DNA from: Bacillota bacterium
GTDB taxonomy: Bacteria; Bacillota; Clostridia; Acetivibrionales; DSM-1351
DNA: 49,686 nucleotides
Assembly: GCA_023398105.1 (NCBI GenBank)
Contig: JAEWST010000170.1
Location: 1-49,686 of the forward strand
Direction: 5' to 3'
The stretch's first letter is position 1. Each line of letters starts with the position of its first letter. A program made the translations under genes and the position numbers. Below the pieces are notes generated by a model that did not search any database, was not told where the DNA came from, and saw only the letters and a program-made list of their open reading frames with translations. This document shows, piece by piece, positions 36,293 to 44,692 of this stretch.

Positions 36293-36493
36293 ATGTTTTA
36301 CAAGCAAATCATTCTTCACAGAGGCATTCCTTTTGAAGTAAAAATTCCATCTGCAAGACCAGTGAATATAAGTGATTTGACTGAGGAACAGATGAATGCA
36401 GAACTGGAGAAAGGATATGCGGATATGAAAGCTGGTCGAACTAAATCAGCAAATAAGGCGTTTGCAGACATCCGCAAGGATTACAATTTATGA
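36293..36493 (+). pseudogene. N-terminally truncated RelB/DinJ-type antitoxin
   Basis: A 66-codon ORF. FYKQIILHRGIPFEVKIP corresponds to the middle of DinJ/RelB antitoxins, and the C-terminus LEKGYADMKAGRTKSANKAFADIRKDY is the typical tail. The first 25-30 residues, which form the DNA-binding ribbon-helix-helix strand, are missing; the U32 gene occupies that place 12 bp upstream. No toxin gene follows. It has a GGGGGAA site and may still be translated with the U32 gene, but is most likely a degraded toxin-antitoxin remnant. Confidence 0.65.
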
Positions 36494-36672
36494 TTTTTGA
36501 AATTGAAGTTTCGTTATTATATAAATCAACAATCTGATGTTTAAATTCAGGTGTGTACTTCTTTTGAATTTAAGCCACTGTTAACAACTCCTTTTCTTAT
36601 TAATGTTTATTATGAAATGTTCAACCTTTTTATGTCTACTATTATATGCTAACACAAATGTTTTTATTAAAC

Positions 36673-36720
36673 AGCTCCATCTGCGTCAATTATAGTTTGA
36701 TACGGATGGGGCTTTTATAA
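36673..36720 (+). terminator. Terminator after the U32/antitoxin region
   Basis: AGCTCCATC pairs with GATGGGGCT (one G-T pair) across a 23-nt loop and is followed by TTTATAA. Confidence 0.7.
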
Positions 36721-36878
36721 TGTTGAGTGTGACCACACCTGACACCTGATTACAAATAATATAAAATATGTTAATATTTCAATCCACACACGCAACATTA
36801 TTATTTTTATATGTAACAGTAGATTTAAATATTACGTAATATACAATATATTAATAAAATAGAAGGGGTAAGTAGTCT

Positions 36879-37055
36879 ATGGAAATGTATTTTAATAATG
36901 AATTACTTATTGCCATAATATTTATTATTTTGAACTCCAAAAATTATATATTTTCAATGAAAAGGGTAAGTAATTATAGTAATAGTAAAATAGAAAATAT
37001 TATAACGAGGCAAGAAAATGTCCCCCACTTCTATAAGTGGCGGGTACCGCTTTGA
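36879..37055 (+). CDS. Small ORF running into repeat copy D (doubtful)
   Basis: A 58-codon ORF with AGAAGGGG before its ATG and a hydrophobic start (ELLIAIIFIILNS). Its last 18 codons lie inside repeat copy D (from 37000), so if it was a gene, the repeat has replaced its end. No family is recognised. The rest of the 36494-37297 gap holds only the terminator at 36673, repeat copy D and the cas promoter. Confidence 0.3.
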   Translation: MEMYFNNELLIAIIFIILNSKNYIFSMKRVSNYSNSKIENIITRQENVPHFYKWRVPL

Positions 37056-37156
37056 TTATCAGGCGGTGAGAATATCTCCCGCCTCGATGAAACGCCGCTG
37101 ATGTAATGAAATTTTTCTACAATCGAAAAATTTCATTTTGAATCTAGGCGTTATAA
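37000..37156 (+). repeat. MITE-like structured repeat, copy D (157 bp)
   Basis: The best-preserved copy. It has termini TTATAACG/CGTTATAA and CGAGGC/GCCTCG around hairpins CCACTT/AAGTGG and AGGCGG(GAGA)/CCGCCT. AACGCC/GGCGTT lies around the perfect 11-bp hairpin TGAAATTTTTC/GAAAAATTTCA. It lies 141 bp before cas3. Confidence 0.9.
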
Positions 37157-37226
37157 TTACATATTATTTTTGTTAGAATATTAGAAAAAATGGCAGAATA
37201 CAATGGAATATATAAGAATTTAGAAA

Positions 37227-37256
37227 TTGATTTGTTGAAATAAAAAAGGATACAAT
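37227..37256 (+). promoter_or_regulatory. Candidate promoter of the cas operon
   Basis: TTGATT at 37227-37232 and TACAAT at 37251-37256 with an 18-bp spacer, 41 bp before the cas3 start. It is a fair match to sigma-A consensus. Confidence 0.5.
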
Positions 37257-37297
37257 GAGAAAGTAAAAATATACAAATTATTCCTTGGAGGTCAGCT

Positions 37298-39499
37298 ATG
37301 TTTGTTGCACATATAAGGGAAGAGGATAATAAAAAACAATCAATTTTGGAACATTTAGAAAATACAGCTTCGCTAGCACAAAAATTTGCACATTCATTTG
37401 GCGGAGATGATTATGCATATATAACTGCACTTTTGCATGATATAGGAAAATATTCAAAAGAATTTCAAGCTAGAATACTACATAATGGGAAAAAGTGTGA
37501 TCATTCTACAGCGGGTGCAAAAGAAATTTATGAACTAAACAAATCAGGTAAACTAATGGCATACTGTATCGCAGGTCACCATTCAGGTCTTTCAAATTGT
37601 GGTTCAATTACTGATGTTGGCATAGAAGGAACATTACATGCAAGATTAAATAAGAAAGATGGAGATATTCCTTCGTATGCTTGTTTTTCTGATGAAATTG
37701 ATATTACTAAAATTACTTTACCAACTATGCCTAATATAAAGTCTTTTAATAATAAAAATTTAGGATTTATGATTTCTTTTTTTATTAGATTTATATATTC
37801 GTGTCTTGTAGATGCTGATTTTCTAGATACAGAAGCATTCATGAGCGATTTTTCTATTAATAGAAGTGTAAATTATGATTTTAAGTTATTTAAGAAAGAG
37901 CTAAATGACAAAGTAAATGGTTTTAAAATTGATAGCAAAATTAATAAATACCGTGCTGGAATATTAAATTCTTGCATAAATAAAGCAAATTTAGAAAGAG
38001 GTCTATTTAATCTCACAGTTCCGACAGGTGGTGGAAAAACAATAAGTTCGCTTGCCTTTGCAATTAATCATCTTATTAAAAATTCTATGGATAGAATTAT
38101 ATATGTTATTCCGTATACAAGTATTATAGAGCAAAATGCCAAAGAATTTAAAGATATATTTGGCAACGAAAATGTACTTGAGCATCATTCAAATTTTGAT
38201 TTCAATGATGATGAAAACAATACAAAGAGTAAATTGAAATTGGCTTCGGAAAACTGGGATATGCCATTTGTAGTTACAACAAATGTTCAATTTTTTGAAT
38301 CTTTATTTGCAAATAAATCCTCACGGTGCAGAAAACTACATAATATAGCTAATAGTATAATTATTTTTGATGAAGTCCAAATGCTTCCAATCAACTTTTT
38401 ATTGCCATGCGTTGAAGCTATAAAGCAATTAGTACAAAATTATAATTCAACAGTTGTCATGTGCAGTGCAACACAACCACCCTTTGATAAGATGTTTAAT
38501 GAGCTAAAACCTAAAGAGATATGTGAAGATCATGAGGTTTTATATGATGCTTTTAAAAGAACAACTGTTATAAGTCATGAAACAATTGAAAGTGATATAC
38601 TTGCACAGAACTTGAATAATATAAATCAGGTGCTTTGCATTGTCAATACTAGAAAACATGCTTTAAAAGTATTTTCTATGCTTAAAAATGAAGGATGCTA
38701 TCATTTATCAACACTAATGTGTCCAGCTCATAGAAAAGAAGTTATAAAAACAATTAAGCAAAGACTTAGAGATAAAATGCCATGTCGAGTATGTTCAACT
38801 CGGTTAATTGAAGCTGGTGTTGATGTTGATTTTCCAATTGTATTTAGGGCGATGGCAGGCTTAGATAGTATTATACAAACAGCAGGAAGATGCAACCGGG
38901 AGGGAAAATTAAGTGTTGAGGGTGAAAAGGTTTTAGGTGAAGTACATATATTTGAGCCTGAGTCAGAGTTTATCAAACGTCAGCCAGAAGCATTCAAACG
39001 ACCAATAATTATTACAGAGAGTATAATGAGAAATTTTGAAGATATTACATCTCCTGAAGCCATTAAAGCATATTTTGAACAGCTATATGAAATTACAGGC
39101 GATGGTTTGGATCAGAAAAATATATTAGAAAATCTTGAAAGTGATGTGTGTAGCTTTAACTTTAATTTTGAAGATATTGCACGTGATTTTAAAATAATTG
39201 ATGATACTACTGTTCCAATTATAATTCCTTATGATGATAAGGCATGTACTTTAATTAAAAGTTTAAAATATTCAGAGCATATATCGGGCATTTTGCGTTC
39301 ATTACAGGGATATACAGTAAATGTTTATGAAAATGAATATAAGAACTTATTTGGAATGGGAGCATTGGATTTTATTTCTTGTGATAATTCTTTTAATAGG
39401 GATATTGTTATATTAAAAGAGGAAAGATTTAGTTCTTTATATGATAAAAGGACAGGTTTAAATGTCGTAGAAGAAACAGGTATTGGAATTTATATTTAA
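37298..39499 (+). CDS. cas3: Type I-C CRISPR helicase-nuclease Cas3
   Basis: Cas3 is recruited by Cascade to unwind and degrade target DNA. The 733-aa protein has an N-terminal HD nuclease (HLENTASLAQKFA, LLHDIGKYSKEFQ near residue 46, HHSGL). The SF2 helicase has Walker A VPTGGGKT near residue 245, DExH IIFDEVQMLP near 358, SATQPP and the C-terminal QTAGRCNREG near 529. The end, LNVVEETGIGIYI, looks complete, so the IS insertion downstream has not cut the gene. GGAGG at 37284-37288 sets the ATG. It is first in the operon but separated from cas5c by 1.86 kb holding an IS110 element. Confidence 0.95.
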   Translation: MFVAHIREEDNKKQSILEHLENTASLAQKFAHSFGGDDYAYITALLHDIGKYSKEFQARILHNGKKCDHSTAGAKEIYELNKSGKLMAYCIAGHHSGLSNCGSITDVGIEGTLHARLNKKDGDIPSYACFSDEIDITKITLPTMPNIKSFNNKNLGFMISFFIRFIYSCLVDADFLDTEAFMSDFSINRSVNYDFKLFKKELNDKVNGFKIDSKINKYRAGILNSCINKANLERGLFNLTVPTGGGKTISSLAFAINHLIKNSMDRIIYVIPYTSIIEQNAKEFKDIFGNENVLEHHSNFDFNDDENNTKSKLKLASENWDMPFVVTTNVQFFESLFANKSSRCRKLHNIANSIIIFDEVQMLPINFLLPCVEAIKQLVQNYNSTVVMCSATQPPFDKMFNELKPKEICEDHEVLYDAFKRTTVISHETIESDILAQNLNNINQVLCIVNTRKHALKVFSMLKNEGCYHLSTLMCPAHRKEVIKTIKQRLRDKMPCRVCSTRLIEAGVDVDFPIVFRAMAGLDSIIQTAGRCNREGKLSVEGEKVLGEVHIFEPESEFIKRQPEAFKRPIIITESIMRNFEDITSPEAIKAYFEQLYEITGDGLDQKNILENLESDVCSFNFNFEDIARDFKIIDDTTVPIIIPYDDKACTLIKSLKYSEHISGILRSLQGYTVNVYENEYKNLFGMGALDFISCDNSFNRDIVILKEERFSSLYDKRTGLNVVEETGIGIYI

Positions 39500-39620
39500 G
39501 GAGCATTCCTGTAAGTAAGAAAAATGGTCTTTGAAAAAATTAATACCCTCACGTAAAATATGAAATGTGCTGGAACACGACAAATGAAGGCACAAATCAA
39601 ACATACGGAGGGTAACTAAA

Positions 39621-40904
39621 ATGAATTGTACACAAAATAATAAACTAATGCAAATCACACCTGAAACAATGGTGGTTGGAGTAGATATCGGTAGCGAGGT
39701 TCACTTCGCTAGAGCTTTTGATTTCAGAGGATTTGAATTTTCAAAAAGAGCATTTAGGTTTGAGAATACAAGAGAGGGTTTCAATGCCTTTGATATTTGG
39801 ATTACAGACCTGATGAAGAAAAACGCAAAGATAAAAGCATTTGTAGGAATGGAGCCTACCGGACATTACTGGTATGGGTTTGGAAGTCACTTGCAGAACA
39901 TGGGTGTAGAGTTTGGCATGGTTAATCCTTATCATGTAAAACGCTCAAAAGAACTAGATGACAACACCCCAAGCAAGCATGACCGTAAGGATCCCAAAAC
40001 GATTGCAATGCTAGTCAAAGACGGAAGATATCTAATCCCGTATATGCCTGAAGGAGTATATAGAGAAATAAGAAATCTGATGGAATTACGCCGGCAAAAT
40101 GTTGTGCAGTTGATTAGCATACAAAATAGAGTAAAACGATGGTTAGCAATATACTTTCCTGAGTTTAGTACTGTTTTCAAGAAATGGACTGGAAAGGCGG
40201 CGTTGCTTACACTGAAGCATTTTCCTACTCCACAGGCAGTAATTAAAACAGGTGAGGAAAAAATAGTAGCAACATGGAAAGAGGAAGTTAAAAGAGCGGT
40301 TGGACATAAACATGCCAAGAAGCTCATAAAAGTAGCAGAAGAATCCATTGGACTAAAGCATGGTCTGGAATCAGCAGTTCTGGAGATTGAAACTCTTCTA
40401 GACGAATATATGATTTATGGTCAAAGGCTTGAGCTGATAATGCAAAAAGTAGAAGCACAAGTAAAAGAAGTTCCGAGTGCAAGTAAGCTTTTAGGTATAA
40501 AAGGAATTGGAATTGTAGCAGTGGCAGGGTTCTTAGGTGCTGTAGGAGATATTAGTAGATTTGATGCTCCCGAGCAAATAGTAAAACTATTTGGGTTAAA
40601 CCTAAGAGAAAACAGCTCTGGCAAGCATCAAGGCAAAACAACAATAACCAGAAGGGGACGCTCTGACGGAAGATATGCCATATTTCAAGCAGTATTGCCA
40701 TTGGTGGCAAGAAATCCTGAATTCAGGCAGTTGCACCTATACTACATCAATAGAGAAAATAAGCCACTTAAGAAAATGCAGTCAATAGTAGCCTTATGTG
40801 GCAAGTTGATAAGGGTTTTCTATGCAATATTAAAAACAGGCAGCCACTATGATGCTGAAAAAATGATGAACGATATTAAAAGGCCAATGATGAAGGTAGC
40901 ATAG
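39621..40904 (+). CDS. IS110-family transposase (DEDD/serine recombinase)
   Basis: The 427-aa protein has the N-terminal RuvC-like DEDD domain: VGVDIGSEVHFARAFD, AFVGMEPTGHYWYG and SKHDRKDPKTIAML hold the acidic residues. The C-terminal Transposase_20 domain (KLLGIKGIGIVAVAGFLGAVGDI … LFGLNLRENSSGKHQGK) includes the conserved serine. IS110 recombinases are guided by an RNA made from the element's own non-coding end that pairs with both donor and target DNA. The gene is intact with GGAGGG before its ATG. It lies inside the cas operon and may add or block readthrough to cas5c. Confidence 0.93.
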   Translation: MNCTQNNKLMQITPETMVVGVDIGSEVHFARAFDFRGFEFSKRAFRFENTREGFNAFDIWITDLMKKNAKIKAFVGMEPTGHYWYGFGSHLQNMGVEFGMVNPYHVKRSKELDDNTPSKHDRKDPKTIAMLVKDGRYLIPYMPEGVYREIRNLMELRRQNVVQLISIQNRVKRWLAIYFPEFSTVFKKWTGKAALLTLKHFPTPQAVIKTGEEKIVATWKEEVKRAVGHKHAKKLIKVAEESIGLKHGLESAVLEIETLLDEYMIYGQRLELIMQKVEAQVKEVPSASKLLGIKGIGIVAVAGFLGAVGDISRFDAPEQIVKLFGLNLRENSSGKHQGKTTITRRGRSDGRYAIFQAVLPLVARNPEFRQLHLYYINRENKPLKKMQSIVALCGKLIRVFYAILKTGSHYDAEKMMNDIKRPMMKVA

Positions 40905-41020
40905 CTTACTGCGTTTAAAGGCAAAACCATGAAAAGCTCGTAAATCAATGACTGCAGATAACGGAGTGTAATGGTAAGGCTTAAATTTTAAGTATTTACG
41001 TTTAATTTTAGAAGTGTAAT

Positions 41021-41240
41021 GACAATTGAGAGCCGGGATAGTCAGGTTGAATATTTTCCATTAGGGCACGACCCAGTTTAGGAGCATGACTGACATTCTA
41101 CCTCTGGACAAGACAGGACGAAGGAATTTAGGGCATGACCCAGTGAGACATAGGAGGTTTGTCGCCAGAGACATGTGGAAGCCATTGGCGTGATAGCGAA
41201 AAACAAGCGCAGTCTAGCCGAAGGCTAACCAGTACAGTCC
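41021..41240 (+). ncRNA. Candidate IS110 guide (bridge) RNA region
   Basis: GC-richer than its surroundings and full of pairings. A 17-bp motif TTAGGGCAYGACCCAGT occurs twice (41061-41077 and 41128-41144, one C/T change), each able to form GGG…CCC. GTCAG/CTGAC (41041-41045/41090-41094), CGCCA/TGGCG (41163-41167/41186-41190) and TAGCC-GAA-GGCTA (41215-41227) are further stems. Two similar loop units in an IS110 non-coding end resemble the two binding loops of bridge RNAs. A location 3' of the transposase would fit the IS1111-like group. The assignment is inferred. Confidence 0.5.
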
Positions 41241-41358
41241 AATATTATACTAATACAGAATATTTGTCCAAATAGCGCTTTCGAATTGATATGAAATTCT
41301 AAGATTGAGCGAGATAATACGAGTAAATGAAAGATATTATAAGGAGGTAATGTAGTAA

Positions 41359-42015
41359 ATGGGTTATGGAATAAAGCTGGAGGTTTGGGGTGAATATGCA
41401 TTATTTACTAGACCTGAAATGAAAGTTGAAAGGGTAAGCTATGATGTTATTACTCCATCGGCAGCAAGAGGGTTGATTGAAGCTATTTATTGGAAACCAG
41501 CAATAAAATGGGTAATTGATAAAATTTATGTTTACAACCCAATTCAGTTCACAAATATTAGAAGAAATGAGGTATGTACAAAAATATCAAAATCAAGTGC
41601 AAAAGCACTTATGGAAGGAAAAAAGCAAATTGACTATATTAACACAAATGAGCAAAGACAGCAAAGAGCAGCTATGGTATTAAAGGATGTTAGATATGTA
41701 ATTGAGGCTCATTTTGAGATAACAAACAAGGCTGGTGAATCTGATACAGTTGAGAAGCATTACAATATTGCTTTGAGAAGAATGAGAAATGGACAATGTT
41801 ATCATATGCCATCCTTTGGATGCAGAGAGTTTCCTGCCAATTTTAAACTACTTGAGGAAGATATTACAGTAACTGATTTTGTTGGTGAACAGGACTTGGG
41901 TTATATGCTTTATGATATGGATTTTAGTGATTCAGAAAATATTTATCCTGTATTTTTTAGAGCTAAAATGATTGATGGTGTTATTGATTTAAAAGATATT
42001 GATATTGTGGGGTGA
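41359..42015 (+). CDS. cas5c: Type I-C Cas5c (Cas5d) crRNA endonuclease
   Basis: In type I-C, which lacks Cas6, Cas5 itself cleaves pre-crRNA in the repeat and stays bound to the 5' handle in Cascade. The 218-aa protein begins GIKLEVWGEYALFTRPEMKVERVSYDVITPSAARGLIEAIYWKPAIKW, the clear family N-terminus, with AALRRM-like NIALRRMRNGQCYHMPSFGCREFPANF near residue 134-160. The start follows AAGGAGG, and an ATG 10 bp earlier is followed at once by a stop. It overlaps closely with cas8c. Expression depends on readthrough from upstream or a promoter in the IS. Confidence 0.95.
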   Translation: MGYGIKLEVWGEYALFTRPEMKVERVSYDVITPSAARGLIEAIYWKPAIKWVIDKIYVYNPIQFTNIRRNEVCTKISKSSAKALMEGKKQIDYINTNEQRQQRAAMVLKDVRYVIEAHFEITNKAGESDTVEKHYNIALRRMRNGQCYHMPSFGCREFPANFKLLEEDITVTDFVGEQDLGYMLYDMDFSDSENIYPVFFRAKMIDGVIDLKDIDIVG

Positions 42016-42019
42016 TAAA

Positions 42020-43807
42020 TTGATTTTACAATCATTGGTTAAGTATTATGAGATACTGGCAGAGGATGAAAATAGTGACATTCCTAGGTTGGGTTATAGC
42101 ATGGTTGGGGTTTCTTATGCTCTCAATATTTCAAAAGAGGGTGAATTACTTGGGGTAATCCCATTAAAAGTGCCTAGTGAAAATGGAAAGAAAATGTTAC
42201 CGCAGAGTATGATAGTACCTGAGCAGGAAAAGAAAGCCTCGGGGATAAAATCTAATTTCTTATGCGAAAATTCCACTTATTCTTTGGGTATTGATAATAG
42301 TGGAAAACCTGAAAGAACAAAAAGCTGCTTTGAAGCATTCAAAGAATTGCACAATAAAATGCTTTCAGGCATTGATTGCGATGAGGCTAACGCGGTTATA
42401 AAGTTTGTTAATTTATGGGATGTTCAAAAAGCCTCGGAGCATCCAGCATTGAAGGATTGGATAGAGGAAATAACTGCTGGGGCAAATATGATTTTTAGGC
42501 TTGATGGAGTTGGTTATATTCACCAAAATGAAATGATTAAAAAAGAATGGGAAAAATATAAAACAAATTCTGAAAATGGGAGTTTGATGCAGTGTTTGGA
42601 TTTCGGACAAAAAGCAAAGGTTGCGAGGCTTCATCCCAATATTAAGGGCGTTAGGGGTGCGCAAAGTGTTGGAGCATCAATAGTGTCATTTAATGCTAAA
42701 GCATATGAATCATATGGAAGAGAAGATGAGCAAGGACTAAATGCACCGATTAGTGAGTACTCTACATTTGCTTATACTACAGTTTTGAATAGTATGATTT
42801 CAGATAATGCCCACAAAAAGTATATAGGAGATACTACTATTGTTTTTTGGGCAGAGAGCAAGCAGAAGGTTTATCAAGATATGGCATCATTGTTTATTGA
42901 TCCAAGTGAAATAGAGTCTGAAGAAAAGATGAAATATGTAAGAGATAAAAGTGCTGTTAAAGAAATAAAATCTATTTTTGAAAAGATTGCTAATGGACAA
43001 GCTATAGGTGGATATTCGGGTTGTTTTGATAAAAATGTGAAATTTTGCATTTTAGGATTATCACCTAATGCTGCAAGATTATCAATTAGATTTTTTATTG
43101 TAAATGATTTTGGAGATTTTATATCAAATATAACAAAACATTATCAAGATTTGCAAATCGAAAAGCAGTTTCAAACAGAATCTAGTATATTTTCTTTATG
43201 GAGGCTGTTAAATGAAACGGTTTCACCAAAATCAAGGGATAAGGATGCCTCACCATTACTATCAGGGGCGGTTATCAGGTCAATTCTTACTGGTTCTCCT
43301 TATCCAGCGGCATTATTCAATTCAGTAATGATTCGTATTCGTGCAGAGCATGATATTAACTACTACAAGGCAGCCATTATAAAGGCATGTCTTCTGCGTA
43401 ATAAAAATTCAATTAGATTTAAGGAGGTTTTGACAGTGTCATTAAATGAACAAAGCAATAACAGAGCTTATGTATTAGGAAGACTTTTTGCTGTCTTGGA
43501 AAAAGCCCAACAGGATGCAAGTGAAGGTAAATTAAATTCTACAATTAAGGATAGGTACTTTACGTCTGCATGTGCAACTCCTGCAAGTGTATTTCCAATT
43601 TTGCTGCGCCTTTCACAGCATCATATATCCAAGGCTGAATATGGTTATGTAAGTGACAATAAAATATCCAAAATCTTAGATATGTTGGATATTGAACAAA
43701 ACCCAATACCGGCACACTTGTCACTTGATGAGCAAGGAGTGTTTGTTTTAGGCTATTACCATCAAAAAAATGCTTTATATAGAAAAAATAGTGAAAAGGA
43801 GAATTAA
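42020..43807 (+). CDS. cas8c: Type I-C Cas8c (Csd1) large subunit
   Basis: The Cascade large subunit that recognises the PAM (TTC-like in I-C). The 595-aa product has the Csd1 hallmarks: RLGYSMVGVSYALNISKEGELLGVIPL, NFLCENSTYSLG, SFNAKAYESYGREDEQGLNAPISEYSTFAYTTVLN, and GYYHQKNALYRK at the end. It may also yield the internal Cas11c small subunit from an in-gene start. The likely start is TTG at 42020, 5 bp after GGGGTG; the TTG at 41999 lies within cas5c. Confidence 0.93.
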   Translation: MILQSLVKYYEILAEDENSDIPRLGYSMVGVSYALNISKEGELLGVIPLKVPSENGKKMLPQSMIVPEQEKKASGIKSNFLCENSTYSLGIDNSGKPERTKSCFEAFKELHNKMLSGIDCDEANAVIKFVNLWDVQKASEHPALKDWIEEITAGANMIFRLDGVGYIHQNEMIKKEWEKYKTNSENGSLMQCLDFGQKAKVARLHPNIKGVRGAQSVGASIVSFNAKAYESYGREDEQGLNAPISEYSTFAYTTVLNSMISDNAHKKYIGDTTIVFWAESKQKVYQDMASLFIDPSEIESEEKMKYVRDKSAVKEIKSIFEKIANGQAIGGYSGCFDKNVKFCILGLSPNAARLSIRFFIVNDFGDFISNITKHYQDLQIEKQFQTESSIFSLWRLLNETVSPKSRDKDASPLLSGAVIRSILTGSPYPAALFNSVMIRIRAEHDINYYKAAIIKACLLRNKNSIRFKEVLTVSLNEQSNNRAYVLGRLFAVLEKAQQDASEGKLNSTIKDRYFTSACATPASVFPILLRLSQHHISKAEYGYVSDNKISKILDMLDIEQNPIPAHLSLDEQGVFVLGYYHQKNALYRKNSEKEN

Positions 43808-43810
43808 AAA

Positions 43811-44692
43811 ATGAGTGAGGTTATTAAAAACAGATATGAATTTACAGTTTTATTTGAGGTTAGAAATGGAAATCCAAATGGCGATCCTGATGCAGGGAAT
43901 ATGCCAAGAATTGATGCCGAAACAGGATATGGGATTGTTACAGATGTATGTTTAAAAAGAAAGATAAGAAACTATGTTGAATCTTTAAAAGAGGATAGTA
44001 TGGGTTATAGAATCTATATTAAGGATGGAGTTCCTCTAGCGAAAAGTGATAAAGAGGCATATGCTTATGTGGGTGTTGATGAAAAAAGTGCTCAATCAAA
44101 TAAGGGAGATATAGATCTAAAAATAAAGGATTTTATGTGTAGCAATTTCTTTGATATACGAACATTTGGTGCTGTAATGACAACATTTGTAAAGGCAAAG
44201 TTAAATTGTGGTCAAGTCCGAGGGCCTGTTCAAATAGGCTTTGCTAGAAGCATAGATCCTATTGTGCAACAGGAAGTTACTATTACAAGGGTAGTTGCAA
44301 CTACAGAAGAGGATGCTAAGAAAAAAGAAACTGAAATGGGACGTAAATACATAATACCATATGCCCTATATAGGGTTGATGGGTATATATCTGCAAATTT
44401 AGCTGGAAAAATAACTGGATTTAATGAAGATGATTTAAACTTATTATGGGAAGCAATTATTAATATGTTTGAACTTGATCACTCTGCTGCAAGAGGGAAT
44501 ATGTCTGTTCGAGAATTAGTAGTTTTTAAACATGATAGTGAATTTGGAAATTGTCCAGCGTATAAGCTTTTTGATACGATTTCTGTAAAGAGAAAAGATG
44601 AGAGTATGCCACCAAGATGTTTTGGTGATTACAAAATTGAAATTGATGAAGAATCTATCCCAAATGGTGTAGAGTTGATAAGAAAAATATGA
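43811..44692 (+). CDS. cas7c: Type I-C Cas7c (Csd2) Cascade backbone
   Basis: It forms the helical backbone holding the crRNA spacer. The 293-aa RAMP protein begins NRYEFTVLFEVRNGNPNGDPDAGNMPRIDAETGYGIVTDVCLKRKIRNYVE, the characteristic Csd2 start, and has RTFGAVMT and QVRGPVQIGFARSIDPI near residue 115-155. GGAG precedes the ATG. The stop overlaps the cas4 start, so translation is coupled. Confidence 0.96.
   Translation: MSEVIKNRYEFTVLFEVRNGNPNGDPDAGNMPRIDAETGYGIVTDVCLKRKIRNYVESLKEDSMGYRIYIKDGVPLAKSDKEAYAYVGVDEKSAQSNKGDIDLKIKDFMCSNFFDIRTFGAVMTTFVKAKLNCGQVRGPVQIGFARSIDPIVQQEVTITRVVATTEEDAKKKETEMGRKYIIPYALYRVDGYISANLAGKITGFNEDDLNLLWEAIINMFELDHSAARGNMSVRELVVFKHDSEFGNCPAYKLFDTISVKRKDESMPPRCFGDYKIEIDEESIPNGVELIRKI

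Larger units (their letters stand above)
39500..41340 (+). mobile_element. IS110-family insertion sequence (ends approximate)
   Basis: The region between cas3 and cas5c consists of about 120 bp non-coding DNA, an IS110-type transposase, and about 430 bp structured non-coding DNA. In other type I-C operons cas3 and cas5c are nearly adjacent, so the extra DNA is the insertion. IS110 elements have no long terminal repeats and make no clear duplications, so exact ends cannot be fixed here. Its orientation is the same as the cas genes. Confidence 0.8.
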
